A stretch of 64,000 bases of DNA, taken from contig NC_073302.1 in NCBI RefSeq assembly GCF_027595985.1, positions 217,465,854 to 217,529,853 of the forward strand, given 5' to 3'. Below are positions 11,566-21,725 of this stretch, in pieces. A program made the position numbers and the translations under genes. Origin of the DNA: Sorex araneus. Lineage: Eukaryota; Chordata; Mammalia; Eulipotyphla; Soricidae. Below the pieces are notes generated by a model. The model made no database searches, was not told the DNA's origin, and worked only from the letters and a program-made list of their open reading frames with translations. Numbering within the stretch: position 1 is the first letter of the stretch; the number at the start of each line of letters is the position of its first letter.

Positions 11566-12223
11566 GATGTTGTTTTGTCTGTTTCATTTTTGGACTGCAA
11601 TAATTTAAGAAAATTTGTACAATATATGACTAAATACTACTTAATAGAAAACCATGGGCAGTATTTGAAAGTATTTTTCAGAAGCTATTATAAAAATAAA
11701 TTATTTAACTAATTAAGAAAACATAAAACATACATTTTAAATAGACATTGTATTAATATTGTATAGAGAGTACAAAATATATAATTTATTGTATGAACAA
11801 TTGAATTCAAGTGTGGGGGACACTGACTTTAAGTATTCAAACTGATTAGTATTCTAAAGAGAAAAAAAAGCATGCAGTGAATGTATGCATCAAAATGTAT
11901 ACTGTCATGTAGATATGTGTATGAATAAATTAATTAACAAAAACTGTGCTGAAGAAAACTTGACATAGTAGAGAAATTTTTCAATCTAGCTGCCTGAATT
12001 ATGCTCAAAAATCCTGAGGAAATCATTGATAAAAGAATAATGGAAACCAGAAGAACAATGCTTCAACAAGTAGAGAATAAAAATAAAGAGTTAGAAAAAA
12101 AATTAGAACTATTTTGGAACTCGAAATTATAACTGACATAAAAAAATGTACCTTAGTAGTTTAATAACATATTAGGACAATTTGAATAAAAATAATCAAT
12201 GATAAACAAAGTGAATAAATTTA
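11566..12223. other. No recognisable feature
   Basis: AT-rich DNA; nothing supportable on either strand. Confidence 0.5.
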
Positions 12224-12427
12224 AGGCCAGAGGGACAATACAGTAAGTAGGGCACTTGCCTTGCACACATTTGACTTCTCAAATCAGTGTTGAGAAGTTT
12301 CTCTTCCAAAGTCATAGTGACCCCAGTACTCTTATGGTCCCCTGAGCCCGACAGTTTTGATCCCTGAGCTCAGAGTCAAGAGTAAGCCCTAAGCACCTCA
12401 GGGTGTGTGCACCCCCCAAAAAAAAGA
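12224..12427 (+). mobile_element. Old tRNA-derived SINE
   Basis: GGCCAGAGGGACAATACAGT and GGGCACTTGCCTTGCACACA form the head, followed by TATGGTCCCCTGAGC and CAGGGTGTGTGCACCCC plus an A run. An extra TCTCAAATCAGTGTTGAGAA segment replaces part of the B-box region; the same segment occurs at about 17320. Confidence 0.7.
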
Positions 12428-12984
12428 TAAATTTAAATTTAAATTTAAAAAAATAATGAAGCATCATATATACACATATATATATACATAAATATGTCTG
12501 AAGAACAAGAATCTGAAGACTAATAAAACATACCACACAGAAATTTATAACCTAATATTTTTAATGTCAGATAAAGAATATTAAAAGCATTGAGAAGTGA
12601 CCTATCCAATGTAAAGAATATTAAATAATATGGAAAGCTAAAATCATTTAGGCCATGTGACATATTTACATTACAAAGAAAATCTTTTTAATGTGCAATA
12701 TTAAACAAAATATTTTATCCAACATGGTCATTAAAGTGATGGAGTAGTCTTTTTCATGCTTTTATTCTCCCACAAAAATAGCTGAAACTCAAAACTAAAG
12801 TTTTCAGCCTCCTAGTATTTAAGTTTGACAATCAATCAGTCTCTGAACACAAACCAAAGCAAGAAAAAACTTCAGACAGCACATAATTTATACATATATA
12901 TATATTTACAAAAATGCTTTAGAAAAGTCACTAAAGAAGTGCACTACTAAAACTTTCAAAAGATAAAATTCAAATATCAGTAAA

Positions 12985-13160
12985 GTATATATAGAGATAG
13001 CACAGTAGTTAAGATAATTGCCTTGCACATAGCAAAATCTAGATAATCCTGGCACAATTTATAGTTCCCAAGCAATAACAAGAATATTCTGAAGCACAGA
13101 GCTAGGAGGAAGCACTAAGTACTACCCCTCAAGGAAAATAAAATAAAACAAAATAAAATT
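12985..13160 (+). mobile_element. Old tRNA-derived SINE, target of the RTE insertion
   Basis: GAGATAGCACAGTAGTTAAG and TTGCCTTGCACATAG, then GAAGCACAGAGCTAGGAGG and an (AAAAT)n tail. The RTE copy that follows is inserted in this A-rich tail. Confidence 0.65.
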
Positions 13161-14371
13161 CACCTGTATCACTTGTTTTCACGTTGATCTTCCATATGCT
13201 CGAGCAAGTGCCAGTAACGTCTCCATTTGTCCCTGTCACATGCTAGTGTAGCCCAGTGATATCTGCTTGCTCCAGGAACAGGAAGAGCCTTAAACTGTTC
13301 ATTCAGGGTTTTGACAAAGAAGTCTGACCATCTCGTTGGTGGGCAGCCAGGAGGTCTTTTGATGTCCCATGGAATCTAGTCGGTAACAGCTCTAGTCCAG
13401 CAGTCGTCTCTGAATCTCATTACATGTCCAGCTCATCTGATTTTTGATGTCTTGGCAAACGAGATAGCATCCCTGATTCTTGACCATCGACGGAGGTCGG
13501 AACTCCGGATTTCTTCTCTCACTTGAGTGAGATGTGATACTCCTAGCATGGCTTTTTCAATTCCTCTTTGGGATACCCAAAAAGCGTTCTCATCCTGTTT
13601 GTGTAGGGCCCAGGTCTCTGAGGCATACTTTAGTGCAAGAAGAACAGTGGAATTGAAAAGATGTGCCCAGAGTCGGAGGCCCTTTTTCCTCTTAACCACT
13701 TCTTTGACGCTTTTGAAGGTGTTCCATGCTGCTCTCTTCCTCCTGCGCACTTCTGGTGCCAAGTCATTCCTCATGTTGAATTCTCAACTCAGGTACACAT
13801 AGCTTCTGCATTCGAAGATGTTCATTCATTGAGATCAAATGGAGCGTCGGGGACTAGTTCGTTTTTCATGAGCATTGTCTTGTTGAGGTTCAGCTGCAGT
13901 CCGACCTTTCCCACTTGCGGTAAAAGTCGGCCAGCATTTGTGCCACTTGGCTAATGTTTGGCATTATGAAAACAATGTCATCAGCGAAGCGGAGGTGGTG
14001 TGGTTGCCGATCATCTATCTTCACTCCCATTCCTACCCATTGCAGTTGTCACATGACGTTCTCATGAGAGTGGCACTGAAGAATTTCGGTGAAATGGTAT
14101 CGCACTGCCCAACCCCTCTCTTTACGTCAATGATCATTTCCTTGTAGAATGGTGAGATCCTGGTAGTGAACCCGTAATACTGCTCACAGAGGATCTTGAT
14201 GTACTGAGTTTGAATGCCTTGTTTGGCTAGAGCTTTGGTGATCACTTCAATCTCAACAAAATCGAAGGCCTTCTTTAAGTCGATGATGAACGTTAGACAG
14301 AGCGGCATCTTGAACTCTCACGAAACTTCAATGAGTTTGGTCACTGTGTGGATATGGTCAATCGTGCTGAA
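13161..14371 (-). pseudogene. RTE LINE ORF: reverse transcriptase palm to C-terminus
   Basis: Minus-strand translation in order: FSTIDHIHTVTKLIEVS, PLCLTFI-DLKKAFDFVE (RT motif with the first catalytic Asp), IDVKRGVGQCDTISPKFF, HHLRFADDIVFI at about 13969-14001 (FADD motif at 13977-13988), MRNDLAPEVRRRKRAAWNTF, LKYASETWALHKQDE, QVREEIRSSDLRRWSRI, then [36 protein letters not shown] and stop. The order and motifs are those of the RTE clade. From memory the protein looks much more like nematode RTE than like BovB. Scattered stops and frameshifts make it a pseudogene. Confidence 0.85.
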
Positions 14372-14401
14372 TCAGTCATGGATATGGTCAACAGTGCTGA
14401 A
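14350..14401. repeat. 30-bp tandem duplication at the inversion junction
   Basis: GGATATGGTCAATCGTGCTGAA (22 bp) at 14350-14371 recurs with two substitutions at 14380-14401, separated by TCAGTCAT. It sits where the minus-strand and plus-strand halves of the RTE copy meet. Confidence 0.85.
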
Positions 14402-14402
14402 C

Positions 14403-14569
14403 AGCAGGACTGTTCTGTTGTACAAGAAGGGAGACATCCACGACATCAGCAACTATTGCCCAATTTGCCTGCTGTCTGATGTCTACAAGTTGTTCACTCG
14501 TGTCATCCTGAATAGAATAGGCAGAACACTATGTAAAGGAAAACAATGTGAGCAAGCCATGTTCCAAAA
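14403..14569 (+). pseudogene. RTE LINE ORF, inverted segment upstream of the palm
   Basis: Plus-strand translation gives SRTVLLYKKGDIHDISNYC, PICLLSDVYKLFTRVILNRI and GRTLCKGKQCEQAMF, the RT finger region. In an intact RTE this directly precedes the FSTIDHIHTVTK segment that begins the minus-strand part, so the inverted piece ends almost exactly where the other starts. Confidence 0.85.
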
Positions 14570-14601
14570 AAGGAAAATAAAATAAAATAAACAATAAAAT
14601 T

Positions 14602-14948
14602 GGAGGAAGGAGTGATTCTGATTTTCAAGTAAATACATTATAATACTAAAATTTTAGTAACCAAAAACAGAACAGAATCATAATGTACACCAAAAAAGGA
14701 AAAAAAAATAGGAATGTTTATGACGCTTTCAGTGAAGTAAGCTAAAAATTGACAAACTGACAAAAATAAGTCTCATGGAAATCCAGATATTGAGTATACT
14801 TAAAAAAACCTAAAATAACTTAAGTAAAAAAGAGTAAATTTTGTACTTTTTTATAATGTCAGCAAATTATACATATCACAAATAACTTTTTTGGAACTGA
14901 GAAATTGGCAAGAAAATCAACGCAAAATAGAATTTTATTTACTGTACT
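14602..14948. other. No recognisable feature
   Basis: AT-rich, no repeat or coding signal. Confidence 0.5.
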
Positions 14949-15030
14949 GCCAGGAATGACTCCTTAGCACATAGTCAGGTGTAGCTGCAGAGCAGCACTG
15001 GGTGCGGCCCAAACAAGCAACACCCCCCCC
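14949..15030 (+). mobile_element. 3' fragment of an old SINE
   Basis: GCCAGGAATGACTCCTTAGC, AGCAGCACTGGGTGCGGCCC and an A/C-rich end resemble the second half of the A-tailed SINE; no head. Confidence 0.45.
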
Positions 15031-15159
15031 AATAATATCTGCTATGATAAATTAAATCTTCCAATGTAAATAAATCTATCACCAATAAGATATAAAAGTA
15101 TATTTCATATAGATATCATATTTAATGTATTTTAATACACTTTAGAGACATCTGACATC

Positions 15160-15310
15160 AGTTTGGTTGGATTCTTTTGGTTTGGGGGCCACACCCTGGA
15201 AAGCCATTGATTACACCTGAGTCTCTGCTCATAAATTACTCCTGGTGCTGAGACCCATATGCAGTATGAGTGATCTAACTACAGCAGGTCCCATACAAGG
15301 AAAGCCCTTT
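15160..15310 (-). mobile_element. Old A-tailed SINE
   Basis: GGTTTGGGGGCCACACCCTG, ACTCCTGGTGCTGAGACC and CCATATGCAG are antisense to the SINE 3' part; the head is nearly lost. Confidence 0.5.
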
Positions 15311-15332
15311 GCCTTCCGTTTCATTGGTTTTT

Positions 15333-15371
15333 AATATGGTCCATATGGTCCAATATGGTCCATGTGGTCCA
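15333..15371. repeat. Short minisatellite of ATGGTCC units
   Basis: Four variants of the unit A(T/C)ATGGTCC/ATGTGGTCC lie in tandem. Confidence 0.7.
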
Positions 15372-15777
15372 GAGTTATCAGTTTAAGTTTCAATTATTAT
15401 TCACCCTTTTCTGTCTTCATTTATAGTACTACAATATGAAAATGTATTTTTACACAAATGTGAAGTAAAAGAAGTCGAATAATTAAAAAATAAATAACTT
15501 AAGTGTACTCTTAACTGAACTCTTGAACGATTTATTATACACAAAGAGCTTTAAAAAATGAAATTGGAAAAGCCAATCATGAGCAAGTGGAAATAGTAAC
15601 AGATAGAAATGCAAAAAAAGAATAAAACAGGAATTTTGAAAAGCACAATACTTGAAATAAAATTTGTGTTGGTGTGGATCACATTGTTTTCACCAGATAA
15701 AAGAATAAATCAATTTGAAGACATATACTTTATTTTTTTAAGTGATCAAAATGCTAATTATTGAAGACACACACTTT

Positions 15778-17081
15778 TTTTTTAAATATTTTTTTTCTTT
15801 TATTGAATCACCATGTGGAAATTTACAAAGGTTTCAGATTTAAGTCTCAGTTATACAATGCTCGAACACCCATCCCTTCACCAGTGCACATATCCCACCA
15901 CCAAGAATCACAGTATAGCTCCACCCCGCCCCACACATCCCCAGCCCCCCACCCCGCCTGTGTAACTGATAAATTTCACTTTACTTTCTCTTTACTTTGA
16001 TTACATTCAATATTTCAACACAAAACTCACTATTATTATTTGGAATTTCTCCCCCCTAGAGTCGGACCCGCAGAAAAGGAAGCATTTGATAATTTGTTTT
16101 ACATTGCTGAGAATGAAGCGATATGAGGTCAAGTGGCCGCACTAGCGGCCACACACTTTTGGATTTCCATATTTTAGTATTTTACTAAGTCCAGAGAAAT
16201 ATCTGCCAGAATTTGCAGAATTGCAAACTTGTACTTCTCAGCTATATTATATTCCACATATGAGTGCAATCTTTCTCTGTCTGTCTCTTTCTTTCTGACT
16301 CATTTCACTCAGCATGAAACTTTCCATGTTGATCCACTTATATGCAAATTTCATGACTTCATGTTTTCTGACAGCTACATAGTATTCCATTGTGTAGATG
16401 TACCAAAGTTTCTTTAACCAGTCATTTGTTTTTGGGCACTCTGTTTTTTTCCAGATTGTGGCTATTGTAAACAATGCTGCAATGAACATAGAAATGCAGA
16501 TGTCATCTCTACTATACCTTTTTGCCTCTCCGGGATATATTCCCAGGAGTGGTATTGCTGGTTCAAATGGAAGCTCAATTTCTAATTTTTTGAGAATCGT
16601 CCATATTGTTTTCCAAAAGGGCTGAATCAGTTGGCATTCCCACCAGCAGTGAAGGAGAGTCCTTTTCTTCCCACATCCATGTCAACACCAGTTGCTTTTG
16701 TTTTTTGGGATGTGGGCCAGTCTCTGTGGTGTGAGATGATATCTCATTGTTGTTTTGATCTGCATCTCCTGATGATTAGTGATGTTGAACATTTTCTTAT
16801 GTGCCTCTCAGCCATTCGGATTTCTTATTTGGGAAAGTTGCTGTTTATTTCATCACCTCATTTTTTGATCGGGTTGGCAGTTTTTTTCTTGTGGAGTTCA
16901 CCCAGTGCATTGTATATCCTTGATATCAACCGTTTATCGGATGGGTACTACGTAAATAACCTATCCCATTCTGTAGATTGTCTTTGTACTTTGGTCACTG
17001 TTTCTCTTGAGGTGCAGAAGCTTCTTAGTTTGAGATAGTCCCATTTATTTATCTCTGTTTTCACTTGCTTGGCCAATGGCA
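15778..17081 (-). mobile_element. L1, 5'-truncated, 3' UTR variant i
   Basis: On the minus strand the element encodes the ORF2 C-terminus and ends in a 3' UTR with CACATGGTGATTCAATAAA and a poly-A. TGAAGACACACACTTT (15762-15777) and TGAAGACAAACACTTT (17082-17097) are the TSD, 15 of 16 identical. The 3' UTR contains the TGGCCGCTAGTGCGGCCA palindrome also seen, altered, in the non-coding elements at 3.0 and 25.9 kb. Confidence 0.9.
16254..17081 (-). pseudogene. L1 ORF2 C-terminal remnant
   Basis: Minus-strand frames give DWLKKLWYIYTMEYYVAVRK, KFAYKWINMESFMLSEMSQK and ERDRQRKIALICGI, then stop; upstream are [14 protein letters not shown], the CCAACTGATTCAGCCC-type L1 sequence and the NPIKKW region. 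Frameshifts prevent a continuous ORF. Confidence 0.8.
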
Positions 17082-17295
17082 TGAAGACAAACACTTTAAA
17101 TGATCAAATTTGATGAAAACAAAATTAATTAAAAGGAACTGAGACTAAATAAACAGAAGTGATCAAATGGACCAAGACAATCATTATGAGCATCATCATA
17201 AGAGTTAAATAAAGAAGGGGTAGGGAAAACATTTAATACTGACCAGCTACATACCCCAATTGGAAAGAGGCATGAATTTAAAAATCAAGGAAGCA

Positions 17296-17505
17296 CTCTT
17301 GAGAGTGAAGAGCAGCAAATCAGTGTTGAGAATTTTCTCATCCAAAGTCATATCGACTAAACTTGCTTTGCCTGCAACCCTGTTTTAATGTCCATAAAAC
17401 ATGATCATCTTTGCACATATTGGAGAAGCCCCCAAGTACAGAGCTGGGAGTAGGCCCAGAGTACAACAGAGTGTGGCACTAACACCCCTTCCCCACAAAA
17501 AATAG
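17296..17505 (+). mobile_element. Old SINE variant
   Basis: Shares CAAATCAGTGTTGAGAA and CTCATCCAAAGTCATA with the old SINE at 12224, then AGAGCTGGGAGTAGGCCCAG and an A-rich end. The tRNA-like head is not recognisable. Confidence 0.5.
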
Positions 17506-17894
17506 AAAGTCATAGTGGATAGCAAGGAAAGGAATGGTATGTTTTAAGTTTCAAATGAAATCTTCCTATTAAACAAGAATTATATATCCAGTTGAACTAT
17601 CCTTTAAAAAAAAAGAAAGAAAGATAAATATACTTACCCTGAACCAAAAGTCTAGGTAGTTTTATTAACAGCATCCATGCTCTATAATGAAAGCAAAAGA
17701 AAACTTCCGATTGAAGTACAAAGCAATAGTAACATGAAATTCTACAGAAAGGAAGTTAGGACAATGCTGGAGGGTCTTGGGTAAATTAGTGGGAGAAAGG
17801 ATATAAGAACTTTGCAAAATAATAAAATAAAAACATACAAATTACATTATTGTTACCATGTGAATAAAAACAAATAATTTTAAAAGTAAAATAG

Positions 17895-18080
17895 GGGGCT
17901 GGAGCAATAGCACAGTTGGAAGGGCATTTGCCTTGCACGCGGCTGACCCAGGTTCGATTCCCAGCATCCCATATGGTCCCTTGAGCACCGCCAGGGGTAG
18001 TTCCTGAGTGCACAGCCAGGAATAACCCCTGTGCATCTCAGGGTGTGACCCAAAAAGCAAAATAATTAAAAAATCAAAAA
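17895..18080 (+). mobile_element. tRNA-derived SINE, A-tailed (SOR-like), recent
   Basis: Perfect 14-bp TSD TAAAAGTAAAATAG at 17881-17894 and 18081-18094. Head GGGGCTGGAGCAATAGCAC, B box GGTTCGATTCC, tail GTGTGACCCAAAAAGC plus A-rich. Confidence 0.95.
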
Positions 18081-18155
18081 TAAAAGTAAAATAGAATAAT
18101 TAAAAACTAAAGATTTCTGATAAATATAACACAAAAATATCCGTTATATTATTAT

Positions 18156-18407
18156 GGGCTGGAGCGCTAGCACAGCAATAGGGCATTTGTGTTTCATGAG
18201 GCCGACTAGTGTTCGATTCCTCCGCCCCTCTTGGAGAGCCCTGCAAGCTACCGAGAGTATCGTGTCAGTGTGGCAGAGCCTGGCAAGCTACCTGTGGTGT
18301 ATATGATATGCCAAAAACAGTAACAATAAGTCTCACAATGAGAGACGTTACTGGTGCCTGCTCAAACAAATCGATGAGCAACGGGATGACAGTGACAGTG
18401 ACAATGA
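18156..18407 (+). mobile_element. RTE-tailed tRNA-derived SINE, recent
   Basis: 11-bp TSD TATATTATTAT at 18145-18155 and 18408-18418. Head GGGCTGGAGCGCTAGCACAG, B box GTTCGATTCC, body CTTGGAGAGCCCTGCAAGC and GGCAGAGCCTGGCAAGCTAC, tail ACTGGTGCCTGCTCAAACAA then ATCGATGAGCAACGGGATGA and (CAGTGA)n. Confidence 0.95.
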
Positions 18408-18418
18408 TATATTATTAT

Positions 18419-18753
18419 AGTTTGGGTTGAGTACACTGCATTTTTATACTACATAACTTAAAAGAAAATACAATTAAATATTATAAATCTGTATTACTGA
18501 ACAAAGACTAATAAATAATTTTTCTGTATGCTACCATATGTTGATTATATCACAAAGCAACGGAAAAATTACAAATATGGTAATAGTAATGGGGTTCTTA
18601 TTTTTTAAGATGTAATTTGTAACAATAATATAAAGTTATATAGGATTGCAGTTTTGTAATGATTTGTAATTGTCTGAAGCATTTTTTTAAAATAATACGA
18701 ATAGCATATTTATTGTAATAAATAGAAGAATTAAATTAGAATTTCAATAAATA
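18419..18753. other. No recognisable feature
   Basis: AT-rich filler. Confidence 0.5.
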
Positions 18754-18815
18754 GGGACTGAAGAGAAAGTAGACGGGGTAGAGAATAAGCCCTGAGTAAG
18801 TGTGGCCCCTACAAT
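18754..18815 (+). mobile_element. Internally deleted old SINE
   Basis: AGGGACTGAAGAGAAAGTAG joined directly to AAGCCCTGAGTAAGTGTGGC; the middle is missing. Confidence 0.4.
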
Positions 18816-20370
18816 ATTTTATTTTATTTTTTAATTTATTTTTTATTAATGAATCCCCATGAGTATACAGTAACAGATTTACTTATTTTCGTGCTTGTTT
18901 CAAGTCATACAGTGCTTGAGTACCCATCCCTCCACCAGTGCCCATTCTCCTGCACCGATGACCCCGTATCCCTCCTACCCCCCTCCCATTACCCCCACCT
19001 CACCCTCCTCTGTGGCAGGGCATTCCCTTTTGTTCTCTCTTTCCTTTTGGATGTTGTGGTTTGCAATAGAGGTATAGGTTGGCCATCGTGTTCAATCTAT
19101 GATCTTCTTTCAGCACGTGTCTCCCATCCCGAGCGGGTCTTTCAACCACACTTTACTTGGTGTTCCCTTCTCTATCTCAGCTGCCTTTTCCCCCAGCATG
19201 TGAGGTCAGCTTCCAAGCCATGGAGCAAAGCTCCTGGTACATATTTCTACTATTCTTGGGTGTTAGTCTACCATTCTGTTGTTTTATATTCCGCAGATGA
19301 GTGCAATCTTTCTATGTCTGTCTCTTTCTTTCTGACTCATTCCACTTAGCATGATACTTTCGATGTTAATCCACTTACATGCAAATTTTATGACTTCATC
19401 TTTTCAAACAGCTGCATGTATTCCATTGTGTAGATGTACCAAAGTTTCTTTAACCAGTCATCTGTTACCGGGCACTTGGGTTTATTCCAAATTCTGGCTT
19501 TGTAAATAGTGCTGCGATGAATATATAAGTGCAGACGACATTTCAACTATACTTTTTTGCTTCTCTGGGATATATTCCCAGAAGTGATATTGCTGGGTCA
19601 AATGGGAGCTCAATTTCTAATTTTTTGAGAAGCGACCATATTGTTTTCCTAAAGGGTTGAACCAGTTGGCATTCCCACCAGCAGTGTAGGAGGGTCTCTT
19701 TCTCCCCATCCAAGCCAACACCGGTTACTTTTGTTCTTTTGGATATGTGCCAGTCTCTGTGGTATGAGGTGGCATCTCATAGCTATTTTGATCTGCATCT
19801 CTCTGATGATTAGTGAAGAAGAGCATTTTTTTCATGTGCCTTTTGGCCATTCCTATTTCTTCCTTGAGAAAGTTTCTGTGTCATCTTTGAAGATACCTTT
19901 AGCTTCAATATCGCGGAGGGTTTTGCCAAACTTGTCTTCAACGTACCTTGTGGATTGTGGTCTGATGTTGAGGTTTTGAATTCATTTTGCTCTGACTTTT
20001 GTGCTTGGTGTTAGGTCGAGGTCTAAGCCCATTCTTTTCATGTGGTTGTCCAGTTATGCCAGCACCATTTGTTAAAGAGGCTTTCCTTGCTCCACTTCAC
20101 ATTTCTTGCTCCCTTATCAAAGATTAGATGATCATACATTTGGGGTTGTGTGTAGGGATATTCCACCCTGTTCCATCTGTCTACAGCTCTGTTTTTGTTC
20201 CAGTCCCATGCTGTTTTAACTGTTACTGCTTTATAGTAGAGTGTAAGGTTGGGGAGGGTGATGTCTCCCATTGTCTTTTTCCCAAGAATTGCTTTAGCTA
20301 TTTGTGGGTGTTTTTTCTTCCATATGAATTTCAGGAGTGCTTGATCAATTTCTTTGAAGAATTTCATGGG

Positions 20371-21041
20371 TGTTGTGTGAATATTCGTGTGGTCAGAGGT
20401 GCTGAGACAAGGAACGTGGTAGAAATGTATTTCATGGAGGCCAAGGTTCACTCTGACTCTTGACAAAGGTAGAGAGCCTTGTAGTCTCCTTTTATTGATC
20501 ATGGTACCTCAAAGTGACGTGATCAAGGCATCAAAAGAAGTTACAGGAAGAACTTTGAGACAGAAAAACATATTGTTTTCCTTCTACCTGCAAGCTTGTA
20601 GCCTCAGGGGAGAAAGATACAAAGCTAAAACTGAAACCTTTCTTGGGCTACAGGCACTTGGATTTACATCTTAAAGACAAGGCTGGGCTGCCACCTAAAA
20701 TCTACACTTAATATACAAACTGGGCTGGCACCTGAAATCTACATCCCAAAGACTAGGCTGGGCCAAAGCCTGCAATTTACTATATCAAAGATCAGGCCTG
20801 ACTGACACCTGAGATCTGCATGTCAAAGACCAGCCAGGCTTCTGTGAGAAAAGGAAAAATGCCCCTTTCAATATACTAAATTATTTTCTGAAGGCAGCTT
20901 GAAGGGGTAGAATGTTCAGCTTCATCCAAAGCAGTCAGGACACACAAAAATCTTGCCCATTTTCATGTGTCCCCATGTTTCTGTCCGTAGTACAGTACAG
21001 TACACATGGGCTCACCCTGTTAGCTCAGTCCAGCCCCAACA
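20371..21041 (-). mobile_element. Solo LTR of a class II-like endogenous retrovirus
   Basis: Sense-strand ends are TGTTGGGG...CACAACA. It sits inside L1 ORF2 between CATGGG (20365-20370) and CATGGA (21042-21047), a 6-bp TSD with one change. The sense strand carries AATAAA (complement of 20491-20496) and several ~45-nt imperfect repeats of the GGTGCCAGCCCAG / TTTGGGATGTAGATTTCAGG type, which also occur in the LTR at 29.9 kb. The 6-bp duplication is typical of beta-retrovirus-like (class II) elements. Confidence 0.8.
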
Positions 21042-21214
21042 CATGGATATCCTTATAGGGATAGCATTGAATCTGTATAATGCTTTGGGGAGTATTGCCA
21101 TTTTCACAATGTTGATTCTCCCTACTCATGAGCAGGGGATAGGTTTCCATTTCCTCATGTCCTCTTTTATTTCATGGAGTAGTATTTTATGGTTTTCTTT
21201 GTAGAGGTCCTTTG

Positions 21215-21725
21215 TGTAAAACACAAAAATAAAAAGAAAGTCGCAGGCGAGGGAAGGGACGCCTCACCTCACCGAGCCAGGGTCTAGGGCAGCAGCGCTG
21301 TCTCTCCCGCCACCCGAGTTCGGTACTCTCCGGCTGCTTCCCCCACCCCAGGGAGGTTGACAGCGATGACAAGGCAGGTGAAGGAAGGAACGGAGCCAAG
21401 ATGGTTGGTCTCACCGCAGTTTATTCCAAACTTCTTTCTCCATTCTCCTCTGATTCTCCTCCTCTTCTTCCTCCCCCATCCTACTTCATTCTCCTTCTCT
21501 GCTTCCCCTCGACTCACCGCAGCCCCCTCACACAGCTACCTTAAAACTCCCGCATCAGCTCCGGATGCCAGATGCCGCAGGCCAGGGCTTACGCGTAGGT
21601 GTGGTTACAATCCACAGGGGGTAAAGTTCTATCCCTTAGAAGATGCTTTCACTAGGACAGAATCTCTCTCAGTGGGACATCTGCCCAAGAGCGGAATTCC
21701 ATGGGTGTGTTTCTCCTCTCTTTTA
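21215..21725 (-). mobile_element. Partial LTR, related family
   Basis: Sense strand: GAGAGGAGAAACACACCCAT, then ACTTTACCCCCTGTGGATTG, a purine-rich tract, AATAAA (complement of 21420-21425), and a GC-rich U5 ending near GTGTTTTACA. The first part aligns with 35.93-36.05 kb in the LTR at 35161. The U3 start is missing at the L1 junction. Confidence 0.65.

Larger units (their letters stand above)
13161..14569 (-). mobile_element. RTE-type LINE, 5'-truncated, with internal inversion
   Basis: The larger part (13161 to about 14401) is minus strand and encodes RT palm to C-terminus; the 5'-most part (about 14403-14569) is plus strand. The flanks AAGGAAAATAAAATAAAA... at 13131-13160 and 14570-14601 are near-identical ~30-bp A-rich direct repeats differing by small indels, consistent with a long TSD. 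The 3' end is ACAAGTGATACAGGTG read on the minus strand, similar to the end of the copy at 16-2164. Confidence 0.85.

Noticed and set aside
18849-19349. 166-codon plus-strand frame
   Set aside because: Antisense to L1 3' UTR and ORF2 end of the minus-strand L1.
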